Shown: positions 1-5,458 of the stretch, piece by piece | Layout: each line of letters begins with the position of its first letter | How positions within the stretch are numbered: the first letter of the stretch is position 1 | Assembly: GCA_900762815.1 (NCBI GenBank) | Contig: CAAFHX010000066.1 | Location: 1 to 12,314 of the forward strand | Direction: 5' to 3' | DNA length: 12,314 nt | Source: Candidatus Avelusimicrobium facis | GTDB lineage: Bacteria > Elusimicrobiota > Elusimicrobia > Elusimicrobiales > Elusimicrobiaceae | Notes under the pieces: model-generated | Told to the model about the DNA's origin: nothing | What the model saw: only the letters and a program-made list of their open reading frames with translations | Database searches by the model: none | Made by a program: the position numbers and the translations under genes

Positions 1-88
1 GCCCATCCCCAAAAAACGCATCAAAGCCTTGCCCTTTGCGCGCTATTGTGTGAACTGCCAGCACTCCTCCGAGCGCAACAACGGCTAA
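1..88 (+). CDS. DksA/TraR-family zinc-finger protein, C-terminal fragment
   Basis: Only the last 28 codons lie in the window (reading frame from base 2, TAA at 86-88). The visible tail reads PIPKKRIKALPFARYCVNCQ followed by HSSERNNG. It matches the end of the TraR/DksA C4 zinc finger, where the usual form is a Pro-Ile-x-x-x-R-L-x-A-x-P-x-A-x-x-C-x-x-C-Q pattern. The two cysteines of YCVNC would be the second zinc-ligand pair. Family members bind RNA polymerase through its secondary channel, or act as small zinc-finger regulators. Which kind this is cannot be told without the N-terminal coiled coil, which lies outside the window. A terminator follows 13 bases after the stop codon, so this is the last gene of its unit. 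Confidence 0.75.
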   Translation, partial: PIPKKRIKALPFARYCVNCQHSSERNNG

Positions 89-101
89 GTTTTGCATCCG
101 C

Positions 102-132
102 AAAAAACCCCGCTTTTGGGCGGGGTTTTTTT
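102..132 (+). terminator. Rho-independent terminator of the DksA-like gene
   Basis: The stem is CCCCGC (108-113) with GCGGGG (120-125), extended by the preceding A run pairing with the following T run. The loop is TTTTGG and a seven-T tract runs 126-132. The flanking A and T runs make it usable on both strands, so it may also stop the RDD gene transcript that ends at 148 from the other side. Confidence 0.85.
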
Positions 133-147
133 GTGGCTTTCCAAATT

Positions 148-993
148 TTATAAGGACGGATAATACACCGGGGTCTTGCGCACGTCTTTGGCGCGGGCTT
201 TGATTTTATACCCCGTTGCGCTGACGCCGATGCGGAAGTCCTTGCGGTCCAGCACGGCCTGTGTATCGCGCTGAAACTGCACCGGGTCGCCGGACAAAAT
301 GGACAAACGCAGCAAATCATTGGTGTAGCGGCCAAATTGCACGCGGTGCATTTCCTCTAAGTAGCCGATTTTTTTCACATGCTCTTGCGCACGGGTAATC
401 ATACGCTGCTGCACCAGAGAACCCGCCCCAAACAACTGCTTGTAAAAATAACCGCCAAAAGCCAGCAGCAGCACCAGCCCCGTCAGCGAGAGCAGGGCCT
501 TTTCCCCCCAGCTTTTTTGACGGGCTTGCAATACGACCGAGCCGGCCAAATAATCCTGCAGGGCCCGGTGTTGGCTGTCTATAAACGCCAACAAAAAGCC
601 GCACATCAATAAGGCTGCGCTGACATAATACCCCATGGTGCGGACAAACGCCTGTGCCAAATTCAGCGTCCCTCCGTCGGCCAGGCGCACGGCGCGCACA
701 CCCACCAAGGCCCGGCCCAGGGTATTGCGTCCGCCGCTGGTAAAGAGGGTTTCATACAAAATAAAAGGAACATTTACCCCGGCAATCCACCAGTACAGCT
801 GCTGCAAATCCGGCGAAGTAAAACGCAGCAAAACCAGCAAAAACACCTGGTAGATAAAGAAAATCAGCCCCGCGTCAATCAATAACGCGACCAAACGCTC
901 CAACACGCCCGCAACGGCGGGCTGCGGCGCAGGGGCAGCGGCGGGGGCCGCGGGTTCGTCCTGCATAATATTCATGCGATAGGGTTCGTTCAT
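148..993 (-). CDS. RDD-family membrane protein with a pilin-like C-terminal region
   Basis: This 281-residue protein has an Ala/Pro-rich cytoplasmic tail (about 14-28). An RDD domain follows, with R33 and D40 in the first membrane helix (ERLVALLIDAGLIFF), helices near 68-85 and 120-140, a TLGRALVGVRAVR loop (91-103) and D147 in the HRALQDYLAG segment. RDD proteins are small inner-membrane proteins, some linked to ion transport. The extra part is residues 163-281: one more helix (about 165-188), then a soluble segment (QEHVKKIGYLEEMHRVQFGRY) that looks like the helix-plus-'GxYt' region of type IV pilin-like proteins. The ATG at 993 is preceded by GGAG with about 7 bases spacing and by a good extended -10. 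An in-frame ATG six codons later has no better site. It is a single-gene unit ahead of the terminator at 102-132. The RDD call is firm; the nature of the C-terminal part is inference. Confidence 0.8.
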   Translation of the reverse strand: MNEPYRMNIMQDEPAAPAAAPAPQPAVAGVLERLVALLIDAGLIFFIYQVFLLVLLRFTSPDLQQLYWWIAGVNVPFILYETLFTSGGRNTLGRALVGVRAVRLADGGTLNLAQAFVRTMGYYVSAALLMCGFLLAFIDSQHRALQDYLAGSVVLQARQKSWGEKALLSLTGLVLLLAFGGYFYKQLFGAGSLVQQRMITRAQEHVKKIGYLEEMHRVQFGRYTNDLLRLSILSGDPVQFQRDTQAVLDRKDFRIGVSATGYKIKARAKDVRKTPVYYPSL

Positions 994-1019
994 TTTAGTC
1001 TCCGGGAAATCTTACCTGT

Positions 1020-1047
1020 ATTATAACAAGTTTTGCCCCCGCTGCAA
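1020..1047 (-). promoter_or_regulatory. Extended -10 promoter for the RDD gene
   Basis: Read on the minus strand, a perfect TATAAT (1025 to 1020) is preceded by TG one base upstream (1028-1027), giving TGTTATAAT. A weak -35 (TTGCAG, 1047-1042) lies 16 bases upstream. The predicted start is near 1013, leaving a leader of about 20 bases that keeps the GGAG ribosome site. Confidence 0.6.
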
Positions 1048-1050
1048 CAG

Positions 1051-1084
1051 CCAAAACGGGCGCACCCCTTACGGATGCGCCCGT
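1051..1084 (-). terminator. Terminator of the SGLT-type symporter gene
   Basis: A perfect 9-bp stem, ACGGGCGCA (1056-1064) with TGCGCCCGT (1076-1084), has an 11-base loop. On the minus strand it is followed by TTTTGG. It lies about 20 bases past the symporter stop and separates that gene from the RDD promoter. Confidence 0.7.
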
Positions 1085-1102
1085 TGCGTTTAAAAACGCC
1101 GG

Positions 1103-2731
1103 TTAAGCGGCAATGCCAAACTTGGAGAAGATGACATACACCGCTATGGTGCACAGCACAATGGCCACGCCCATCGCCCAGCCCTTGCTCCAGGGCGTGG
1201 TGTCTACGATGTGCAGGTCTTGGTGGTCATCGTAATTATTGGCCGCCGGGCACAACTTAGACGAGATGTACATAAAGGCAACCGACACCACAAACAAAAT
1301 GGCCATCACGTGCAAGAAGTGCAAATTCTTCAGCCAGCCCAACACCGGCACCGCCGAGGTCCAACCCATGGGGATTTGGGTCAAGCCGTACGCGACGATG
1401 AAGAACACCAGCGTCACCTTGGCCGACCAGGCCGGAGCCGTCTTATTGAGCATCCCGAAGATAATCAACGTAAAAATAGGCACATTGTAAAAGCCGTTGA
1501 CCATTTGCAAATAGTTAAACAGCCCCGAGGGCGCCTTGGCAATCAGCGGCGCCACACACATAGAGAACACCGCCAAAATCACCGCCACCACTTTGCCCGC
1601 GCGCACCACCTGTTTGCCGGTGGCATCGGGTTTGATATAGGGCTTGTACACGTTGAGCATAAACAAAGTAGAGGTGGAGTTCAACGCCGCATTGAAGGAG
1701 CTTAAAATAGCCCCGAACAACACGGCGGCAAAGAAACCCGTCAAATAGAAGGGCAATACTTTATTGACCAGCATGGGGTAGGCCATATCGCCGATTTCCA
1801 ACGGATTATCTTGAAAAATATGGAACGCCACAATGCCCGGGATAATCAAATACAGCGGCCCGAACAATTTAAACACGGCTGCCAACATCAGGCCTTTTTG
1901 GCCTTCCTTGAGGTTTTTGGCCGCCAAGGCACGCTGGATAATGGTCTGGTTGCAGCCCCAATAAAACAGGTTGACCAGGAGCATCCCGGTAAACATGGTC
2001 AAAAAGGGCACCGGGTCATGGGGGCCGCCGATGGCGTTAAACTTTTCGGGGTGGGCGTCAATGACGGTTTTCAGACCGCCCAGCATGTCTCCGCCGCCGA
2101 CATACATCAAGGCAAAAACAGGAATCATCAACCCGCCGACAATCAAGCCGATGCCGTTGAGCGTATCGGCAATGGCCATAATGCGCAAACCGCCGGCTAA
2201 GCTGTAAATCACCCCCAGCACCCCGATAGCCACCACCACTACGACAATCGCCGTCATATAACTGATGTGGAAGGTGCCCATGATGTCAAAAATGCCGCCC
2301 ATGCCGATAGCGCCGGAATAAAGCACCGTAGGCAGTAAAATCAGCACATATCCCGCCAAGAACAAAAAGTTGACTATCTGCTTGGTGGCGGCGTCGTAGC
2401 GGTCCCCGATGAAATCCGGAATGGTAGCGTAGCCCTTCTTCAGGTAGCGGGGCAAGAAGAAAAAAGCCACCACAATCAGCACCACCGACGCGCCGATTTC
2501 GTATCCCATGCCGGACATATTAAACATATAGCCTTGTCCGTTCAAGCCCACCATTTGCTCGGTAGACAGGTTCGTCAGCAGCAGCGAAGCGGCAATCACC
2601 CACCCGGTCAGACCCCGCCCCGCCAGGAAGTACCCCTCCTGCGAAGAAGTGTCATTCTTGCGCGTGAGGTAATAAGACACCCCCAGCACAAGCGCGGTAA
2701 AGCCTACAAACGATATAATCGTCAGCAACAT
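1103..2731 (-). CDS. Solute:sodium symporter, SGLT (SLC5)-type, probable sugar transporter
   Basis: This 542-residue protein is nearly all hydrophobic helices, as expected for the 14-helix SSS family. The family signature is at about 176-200 (YSLAGGLRIMAIADTLNGIG). The LSSFNAALNSTSTLFMLNVYK segment (343-363) matches the Na+-site helix of bacterial SGLT. Residues corresponding to the galactose ligands of Vibrio vSGLT are largely kept: Q59 (in STEQMVG), E78, N261 (in GCNQTIIQR), K288 and Q409. The gate tyrosine after N-Q is replaced by T263. The likely role is Na+-driven uptake of a hexose or related polyol across the inner membrane; the exact substrate is not determinable. ATG 2731 is preceded by GGAGG at 4 bases. 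It is transcribed alone, divergently from the LemA-like gene, and closed by a 9-bp-stem terminator. Confidence 0.9.
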   Translation of the reverse strand: MLLTIISFVGFTALVLGVSYYLTRKNDTSSQEGYFLAGRGLTGWVIAASLLLTNLSTEQMVGLNGQGYMFNMSGMGYEIGASVVLIVVAFFFLPRYLKKGYATIPDFIGDRYDAATKQIVNFLFLAGYVLILLPTVLYSGAIGMGGIFDIMGTFHISYMTAIVVVVVAIGVLGVIYSLAGGLRIMAIADTLNGIGLIVGGLMIPVFALMYVGGGDMLGGLKTVIDAHPEKFNAIGGPHDPVPFLTMFTGMLLVNLFYWGCNQTIIQRALAAKNLKEGQKGLMLAAVFKLFGPLYLIIPGIVAFHIFQDNPLEIGDMAYPMLVNKVLPFYLTGFFAAVLFGAILSSFNAALNSTSTLFMLNVYKPYIKPDATGKQVVRAGKVVAVILAVFSMCVAPLIAKAPSGLFNYLQMVNGFYNVPIFTLIIFGMLNKTAPAWSAKVTLVFFIVAYGLTQIPMGWTSAVPVLGWLKNLHFLHVMAILFVVSVAFMYISSKLCPAANNYDDHQDLHIVDTTPWSKGWAMGVAIVLCTIAVYVIFSKFGIAA

Positions 2732-2745
2732 CCGTCCTCCGTTCT

Positions 2746-2756
2746 ATAATAAGATA
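2746..2756 (-). promoter_or_regulatory. Possible -10 region of the symporter gene
   Basis: The minus strand reads TATCTTATTATAGAAC just before the GGAGG site. TATTAT (2751-2746) is the best -10 hexamer. Using it would place the start within the ribosome site, so the overlapping TATCTT (2756-2751) or a promoter further upstream is also possible. I found no convincing -35. Confidence 0.25.
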
Positions 2757-2770
2757 CACATCTACAGCTG

Positions 2771-2788
2771 CGGCGGCCCGAGCCGCCG
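2771..2788. repeat. GC-rich palindrome between divergent genes
   Basis: A perfect 7-bp inverted repeat, CGGCGGC (2771-2777) with GCCGCCG (2782-2788), has a CCGA loop. No T tract follows on either strand, so it is not a usual terminator. It sits in the 192-bp divergent region, upstream of the plus-strand promoter and behind the probable minus-strand promoter. It could be an operator or merely structural; no function can be assigned. Confidence 0.45.
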
Positions 2789-2832
2789 TTTCCTGCCAAA
2801 GCGGTGTGGGGCGGTGCGCCCCCAAAAAGGAC

Positions 2833-2872
2833 TTGCTTAAATTTGCATTAACGGCTATACTGTCGGTATACT
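2833..2872 (+). promoter_or_regulatory. Candidate tandem promoters for the LemA-like gene
   Basis: There are two TATACT hexamers, at 2856-2861 and 2867-2872. The first has TTGCTT (2833-2838) 17 bases upstream. The second has TTGCAT (2843-2848) 18 bases upstream. Both -35 boxes match only the TTG half. The leader would be about 45-55 bases, AT-rich, ending in a near-perfect AAGGAGG ribosome site (2913-2919). Confidence 0.45.
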
Positions 2873-2923
2873 CTCATTTTAAAAATAAAATGTGCGTCCG
2901 TCAATTTTTTTTAAGGAGGAGTT

Positions 2924-3448
2924 ATGCTGATTTGGTTTTTGGGCGGTTTTACGTGTGCGGCTGCGGCGTTGGTGGTGGCGGCTTATTTTAAGTTTATGTC
3001 CTTGCGCAAGGCGGTTTTTCATGCGCGCATGCGGCTGGAAGCGTGCTTAAAAATGCGGCGGGAACTCATCCCCAGCTTGGCGCTTTCCGGCGCAGGGATG
3101 CAAGGGTTGGAGCGGGATTTTGTTTATGCGCTCGGGCACCTGAAAGACCCCCCCAATTTGGCCGGCGGGTTGAGCCGGCGTATTGCCGAAGAGGCCGAAA
3201 TATCCCAAAGCTTGCAAAAGCTCTTTGCCGCCGCGCAAGACCTGGCGGAAAAAGACGGGCACTTTGCCCATTTGCAACAGGGCGTAGCGTCGGCGGAGCA
3301 TAAAATTGAACAATGCAAAAAACGCTACAACAGCGCCGTGCGGGATTTTAATACGTTAAGCGCGGTCTTTCCCTTAAACTGCATAGCCAAACTGATGGAG
3401 TTGGAACCGCTGGAATATTTTGACTTTGAGCCCAGCCTGAAAAAGTAG
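2924..3448 (+). CDS. Divergent LemA-like membrane protein
   Basis: This 174-residue protein has one N-terminal membrane helix (about 2-21), followed by a helical cytoplasmic or periplasmic body. Two segments align by eye with LemA. Residues 24-51 (FMSLRKAVFHARMRLEACLK then MRRELIPSL) correspond to the LemA 'RLRNxVxEAWxDIxVQxKRRYDLIPNL' region. Residues 132-168 (KKRYNSAVRDFNTLSAVFP then LNCIAKLMELEPLEYFDFE) correspond to 'RRFYNxxVxxYNTxxxxFPSNxVAxxFxFxxxEFF'. The central part is unlike the standard LemA at 4883-5449, so it is a paralogue and not a recent duplicate. LemA function is poorly defined; in many bacteria it accompanies M48 proteases. The start is fixed by AAGGAGG five bases upstream. 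It stands alone, convergent with the lemA-htpX operon. Confidence 0.7.
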   Translation: MLIWFLGGFTCAAAALVVAAYFKFMSLRKAVFHARMRLEACLKMRRELIPSLALSGAGMQGLERDFVYALGHLKDPPNLAGGLSRRIAEEAEISQSLQKLFAAAQDLAEKDGHFAHLQQGVASAEHKIEQCKKRYNSAVRDFNTLSAVFPLNCIAKLMELEPLEYFDFEPSLKK

Positions 3449-3461
3449 TTTCTGCGCATGA

Positions 3462-3489
3462 AACTCCCCGGGGGGTACCCCGGGGAGTT
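3462..3489 (+). terminator. Hairpin after the LemA-like gene
   Basis: A perfect 12-bp inverted repeat, AACTCCCCGGGG (3462-3473) with CCCCGGGGAGTT (3478-3489), has a 4-base loop, 13 bases past the stop. It is followed by TATATTATATAA and not a pure T run. The stem is very stable, but the tail is weak for intrinsic termination. Similar CCCCGGG hairpins recur near 10797 and 10940. Confidence 0.6.
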
Positions 3490-3829
3490 ATATTATATAA
3501 CGAAACATTTGGATAAAAATCGTATTTTGGCATTTTATTGTCAAGCAATTTTTTTCTCCGTCGGAAAATTCTATTTTTTCGGTTTTAAAGTTTGTTTTTT
3601 TGCTTTTCGCCAATTCCAAAAATTTTGTACACAAATGTAAAAAATTTGTCAGCGGCGAGGAACAAACAACACAACTGCAGGGAAATTTTTGAGCTGTTCC
3701 GGTCCCGGTTCTTGAATATTTTTTGAAGTGTTTTTACTTACTTTTTGAGTTGTTTTATCCTCAACAGGTCGGCAAATAATTGTGTTTTTGCGGCGCAAAC
3801 GCAAGCACCCCGGGCTGCCTGTGCGGTGT
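3490..3829. other. AT-rich region without a gene between convergent units
   Basis: About 340 bp rich in T and A runs contrasts sharply with the GC-rich genes on both sides. It lies between two gene ends, so it should hold no promoter for the annotated genes. Short open frames here begin inside the hairpin or lack ribosome sites and family resemblance. A small inverted repeat, ACAAAT (3631-3636) with ATTTGT (3644-3649), is present. I see no RNA gene or protein I can name. Confidence 0.5.
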
Positions 3830-3861
3830 AAAAACGCCGCCCCGAAAGAGGCGGCGTTTTT
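3830..3861 (-). terminator. Terminator of the sulfatase-lemA-htpX operon
   Basis: A perfect 12-bp inverted repeat, AAAAACGCCGCC (3830-3841) with GGCGGCGTTTTT (3850-3861), has an 8-base loop. On the minus strand it gives a GC stem followed by five T, 14 bases past the htpX stop. Its A/T flanks are symmetric, so it can also stop transcription arriving from the plus strand. Confidence 0.85.
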
Positions 3862-3875
3862 AACGGTTTATGCAA

Positions 3876-4871
3876 TCAGTAACCCCGGTCCATTTGGCGC
3901 AATTTGGCAATGCGTTTTTCCACCGGGGGATGGGTGGACCACAGACCCGAAAGGAAGGAAAACAAACCCATGGCGCTCAGCGGATTGGCTATGCACATGG
4001 CTGCCATGCTGGCGTGTGCATCCAGGCTTTCCACGCGCGGGTCTTTGGTAATTTTTTCCAGGGCGCTGGCCAAAGCCGCCGGATGGCGCGTAAGCAACGC
4101 GGCAGAAGCGTCGGCCTGATACTCCCGCGTGCGAGACACCGCCAAACGGATTAGCGGAGCAATAACATAGCCATACAAAGTAAAGGCGATGCCTAAAAAT
4201 AAAAAGAGGGCGGCTCCGCTGCCTTTGTTTTTCCCCGAACCGCGCGAAGAGCCCGCCGCCAGGCGGAAACAAATCTCGGCCAGGAACGTAAAGAACGAAA
4301 TCCCCGCCACCGTGATGAGCATCAGGCGGATATCGCGGTTTTTGACATGGGACAATTCATGCGCGATGACCCCCTCCAGCTCGGCGCGGTCCAATCTTTT
4401 GACAATACCCTTGGTCAAGGCAATAGAGGCATGCTTGGGGTCCCGCCCGGTGGCAAAGGCATTGAGGGATTGGTCATTAATAATGTATACCTCGGGCATA
4501 GGCAACCCGGCCGCAATGCACAGGTTTTCCACCAAACAATAAATTTCCGGTTGGTCCACCCCGTAAATACGCACGGCCCCCGCCCCGTGCAACAACATTT
4601 TATCCCCGAAATAATAAGCAATGCCTATCCACGCCATGGCCCCCAGCCACAACCAGGGAAGCACCTGCCAAGCCATGTCAATGGCCGGGTCCAGCGCCCG
4701 CATAGCCACCGAAGTCCCCGCCTGCAATTCTTGCGCGGTAACGGGCGTGCAGAGGTAACACAATAGCCAAACAGCCAAAAAGCCCAAGAGCACAAAAGAG
4801 AGCGGAAAAAGCAAAACAAGCAGCCAGGTCCGCCGCTTGTTTTGCGCAATAAAATCGTAGGTCGTCGCCAC
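3876..4871 (-). CDS. htpX: HtpX-like M48 membrane zinc metalloprotease
   Basis: This 331-residue protein has two N-terminal membrane helices (about 14-42 and 66-90). The protease domain carries HELSH at 171-175 (zinc ligands H171 and H175, catalytic E172) and EYQAD at 250-254 (third ligand E250). Two further hydrophobic stretches (about 182-203 and 219-242) follow the active site. The end has the THPPVEKRIAKLRQM signature (313-327). HtpX degrades damaged inner-membrane proteins alongside FtsH. The start is GTG at 4871, preceded by AAGGGAG six bases upstream. That ribosome site begins directly at the lemA stop codon (11-base gap), which suggests coupled translation. It is the last gene of the sulfatase-lemA-htpX operon. 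A LemA/HtpX pair is a common bacterial arrangement, which supports both names. Confidence 0.93.
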   Translation of the reverse strand: MATTYDFIAQNKRRTWLLVLLFPLSFVLLGFLAVWLLCYLCTPVTAQELQAGTSVAMRALDPAIDMAWQVLPWLWLGAMAWIGIAYYFGDKMLLHGAGAVRIYGVDQPEIYCLVENLCIAAGLPMPEVYIINDQSLNAFATGRDPKHASIALTKGIVKRLDRAELEGVIAHELSHVKNRDIRLMLITVAGISFFTFLAEICFRLAAGSSRGSGKNKGSGAALFLFLGIAFTLYGYVIAPLIRLAVSRTREYQADASAALLTRHPAALASALEKITKDPRVESLDAHASMAAMCIANPLSAMGLFSFLSGLWSTHPPVEKRIAKLRQMDRGY

Positions 4872-4882
4872 AAAAAACTCCC

Positions 4883-5449
4883 TTAGAACTTAACGGAAAC
4901 GGGCTTTTTGGCGGCGTCTGCCTCGGCGGCGTCCAATTCAAAAAACTCTTGTTTTTCAAAGTGGAAAATCCCCGCCACCGCATTGCTGGGGAAGAGCTCT
5001 GTTTTGGTATTGTACGCCAGCACATTGCCGTTGTAAAAACGGCGGGCCGCCTGCAATTTATCTTCGGTGTCGCGCAGTTCGCGTTGCAATTCCAAAAAGT
5101 TTTGGTTGGCTTTGAGCTCGGGATAATTTTCGCTTAAAGCAAACAAGCTCTTGAGCATGCCCGTGAGCGCATTTTCAGACCGGGCCGCCTGCGCCAAGGT
5201 GTCGTGGGGCTGCATGGCTTGGTTGCGCGCCTCAATGACCTTTTCAAAGGTGCTGCTTTCGTGCTTGGCATACCCCTTGACCGTCTCCACCAAATTGGGG
5301 ATGAGGTCATAGCGGCGTTTCATCTGCACTTCAATATCACTCCACGATTCGCGCACATAATTGCGCAAGCGGATGAACGTATTGTACGTCATCACAAAAT
5401 AAATCCCTACCACCACGACAATGATTAAGGCTATGCCGATTCCGCTCAT
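4883..5449 (-). CDS. lemA: LemA family protein
   Basis: This 188-residue protein has one N-terminal membrane helix (about 3-20), then the LemA core. RLRNYVRESWSDIEVQMKRR and YDLIPNLVETVKGYAKHE fill residues 27-64, and RRFYNGNVLAYNTKTELFP with SNAVAGIFHFEKQEFFEL lies at 136-172. Length and motifs are typical of the family, whose members are small helical membrane-anchored proteins of uncertain function, often beside M48 proteases. The ATG is preceded by AGGAGGAG, which overlaps the TAG stop of the upstream sulfatase-like gene. Only 9 bases separate the two genes, so translation is probably coupled. A Glu/Asp/Ala-rich C-terminal tail (171-181) is variable in the family. Confidence 0.93.
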   Translation of the reverse strand: MSGIGIALIIVVVVGIYFVMTYNTFIRLRNYVRESWSDIEVQMKRRYDLIPNLVETVKGYAKHESSTFEKVIEARNQAMQPHDTLAQAARSENALTGMLKSLFALSENYPELKANQNFLELQRELRDTEDKLQAARRFYNGNVLAYNTKTELFPSNAVAGIFHFEKQEFFELDAAEADAAKKPVSVKF

Positions 5450-5458
5450 GTTCTCCTC

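Noticed and set aside
3458..3640. 60-codon open frame after the LemA-like gene
   Set aside because: It begins in the terminator hairpin, runs through it and through AT-rich DNA, has no ribosome site and no recognisable family.
3755..3763. TTATCCTCA, one mismatch from a DnaA box, in AT-rich DNA
   Set aside because: It is a single imperfect box with no cluster and no dnaA/dnaN/gyr neighbours, so it is not evidence for an origin.
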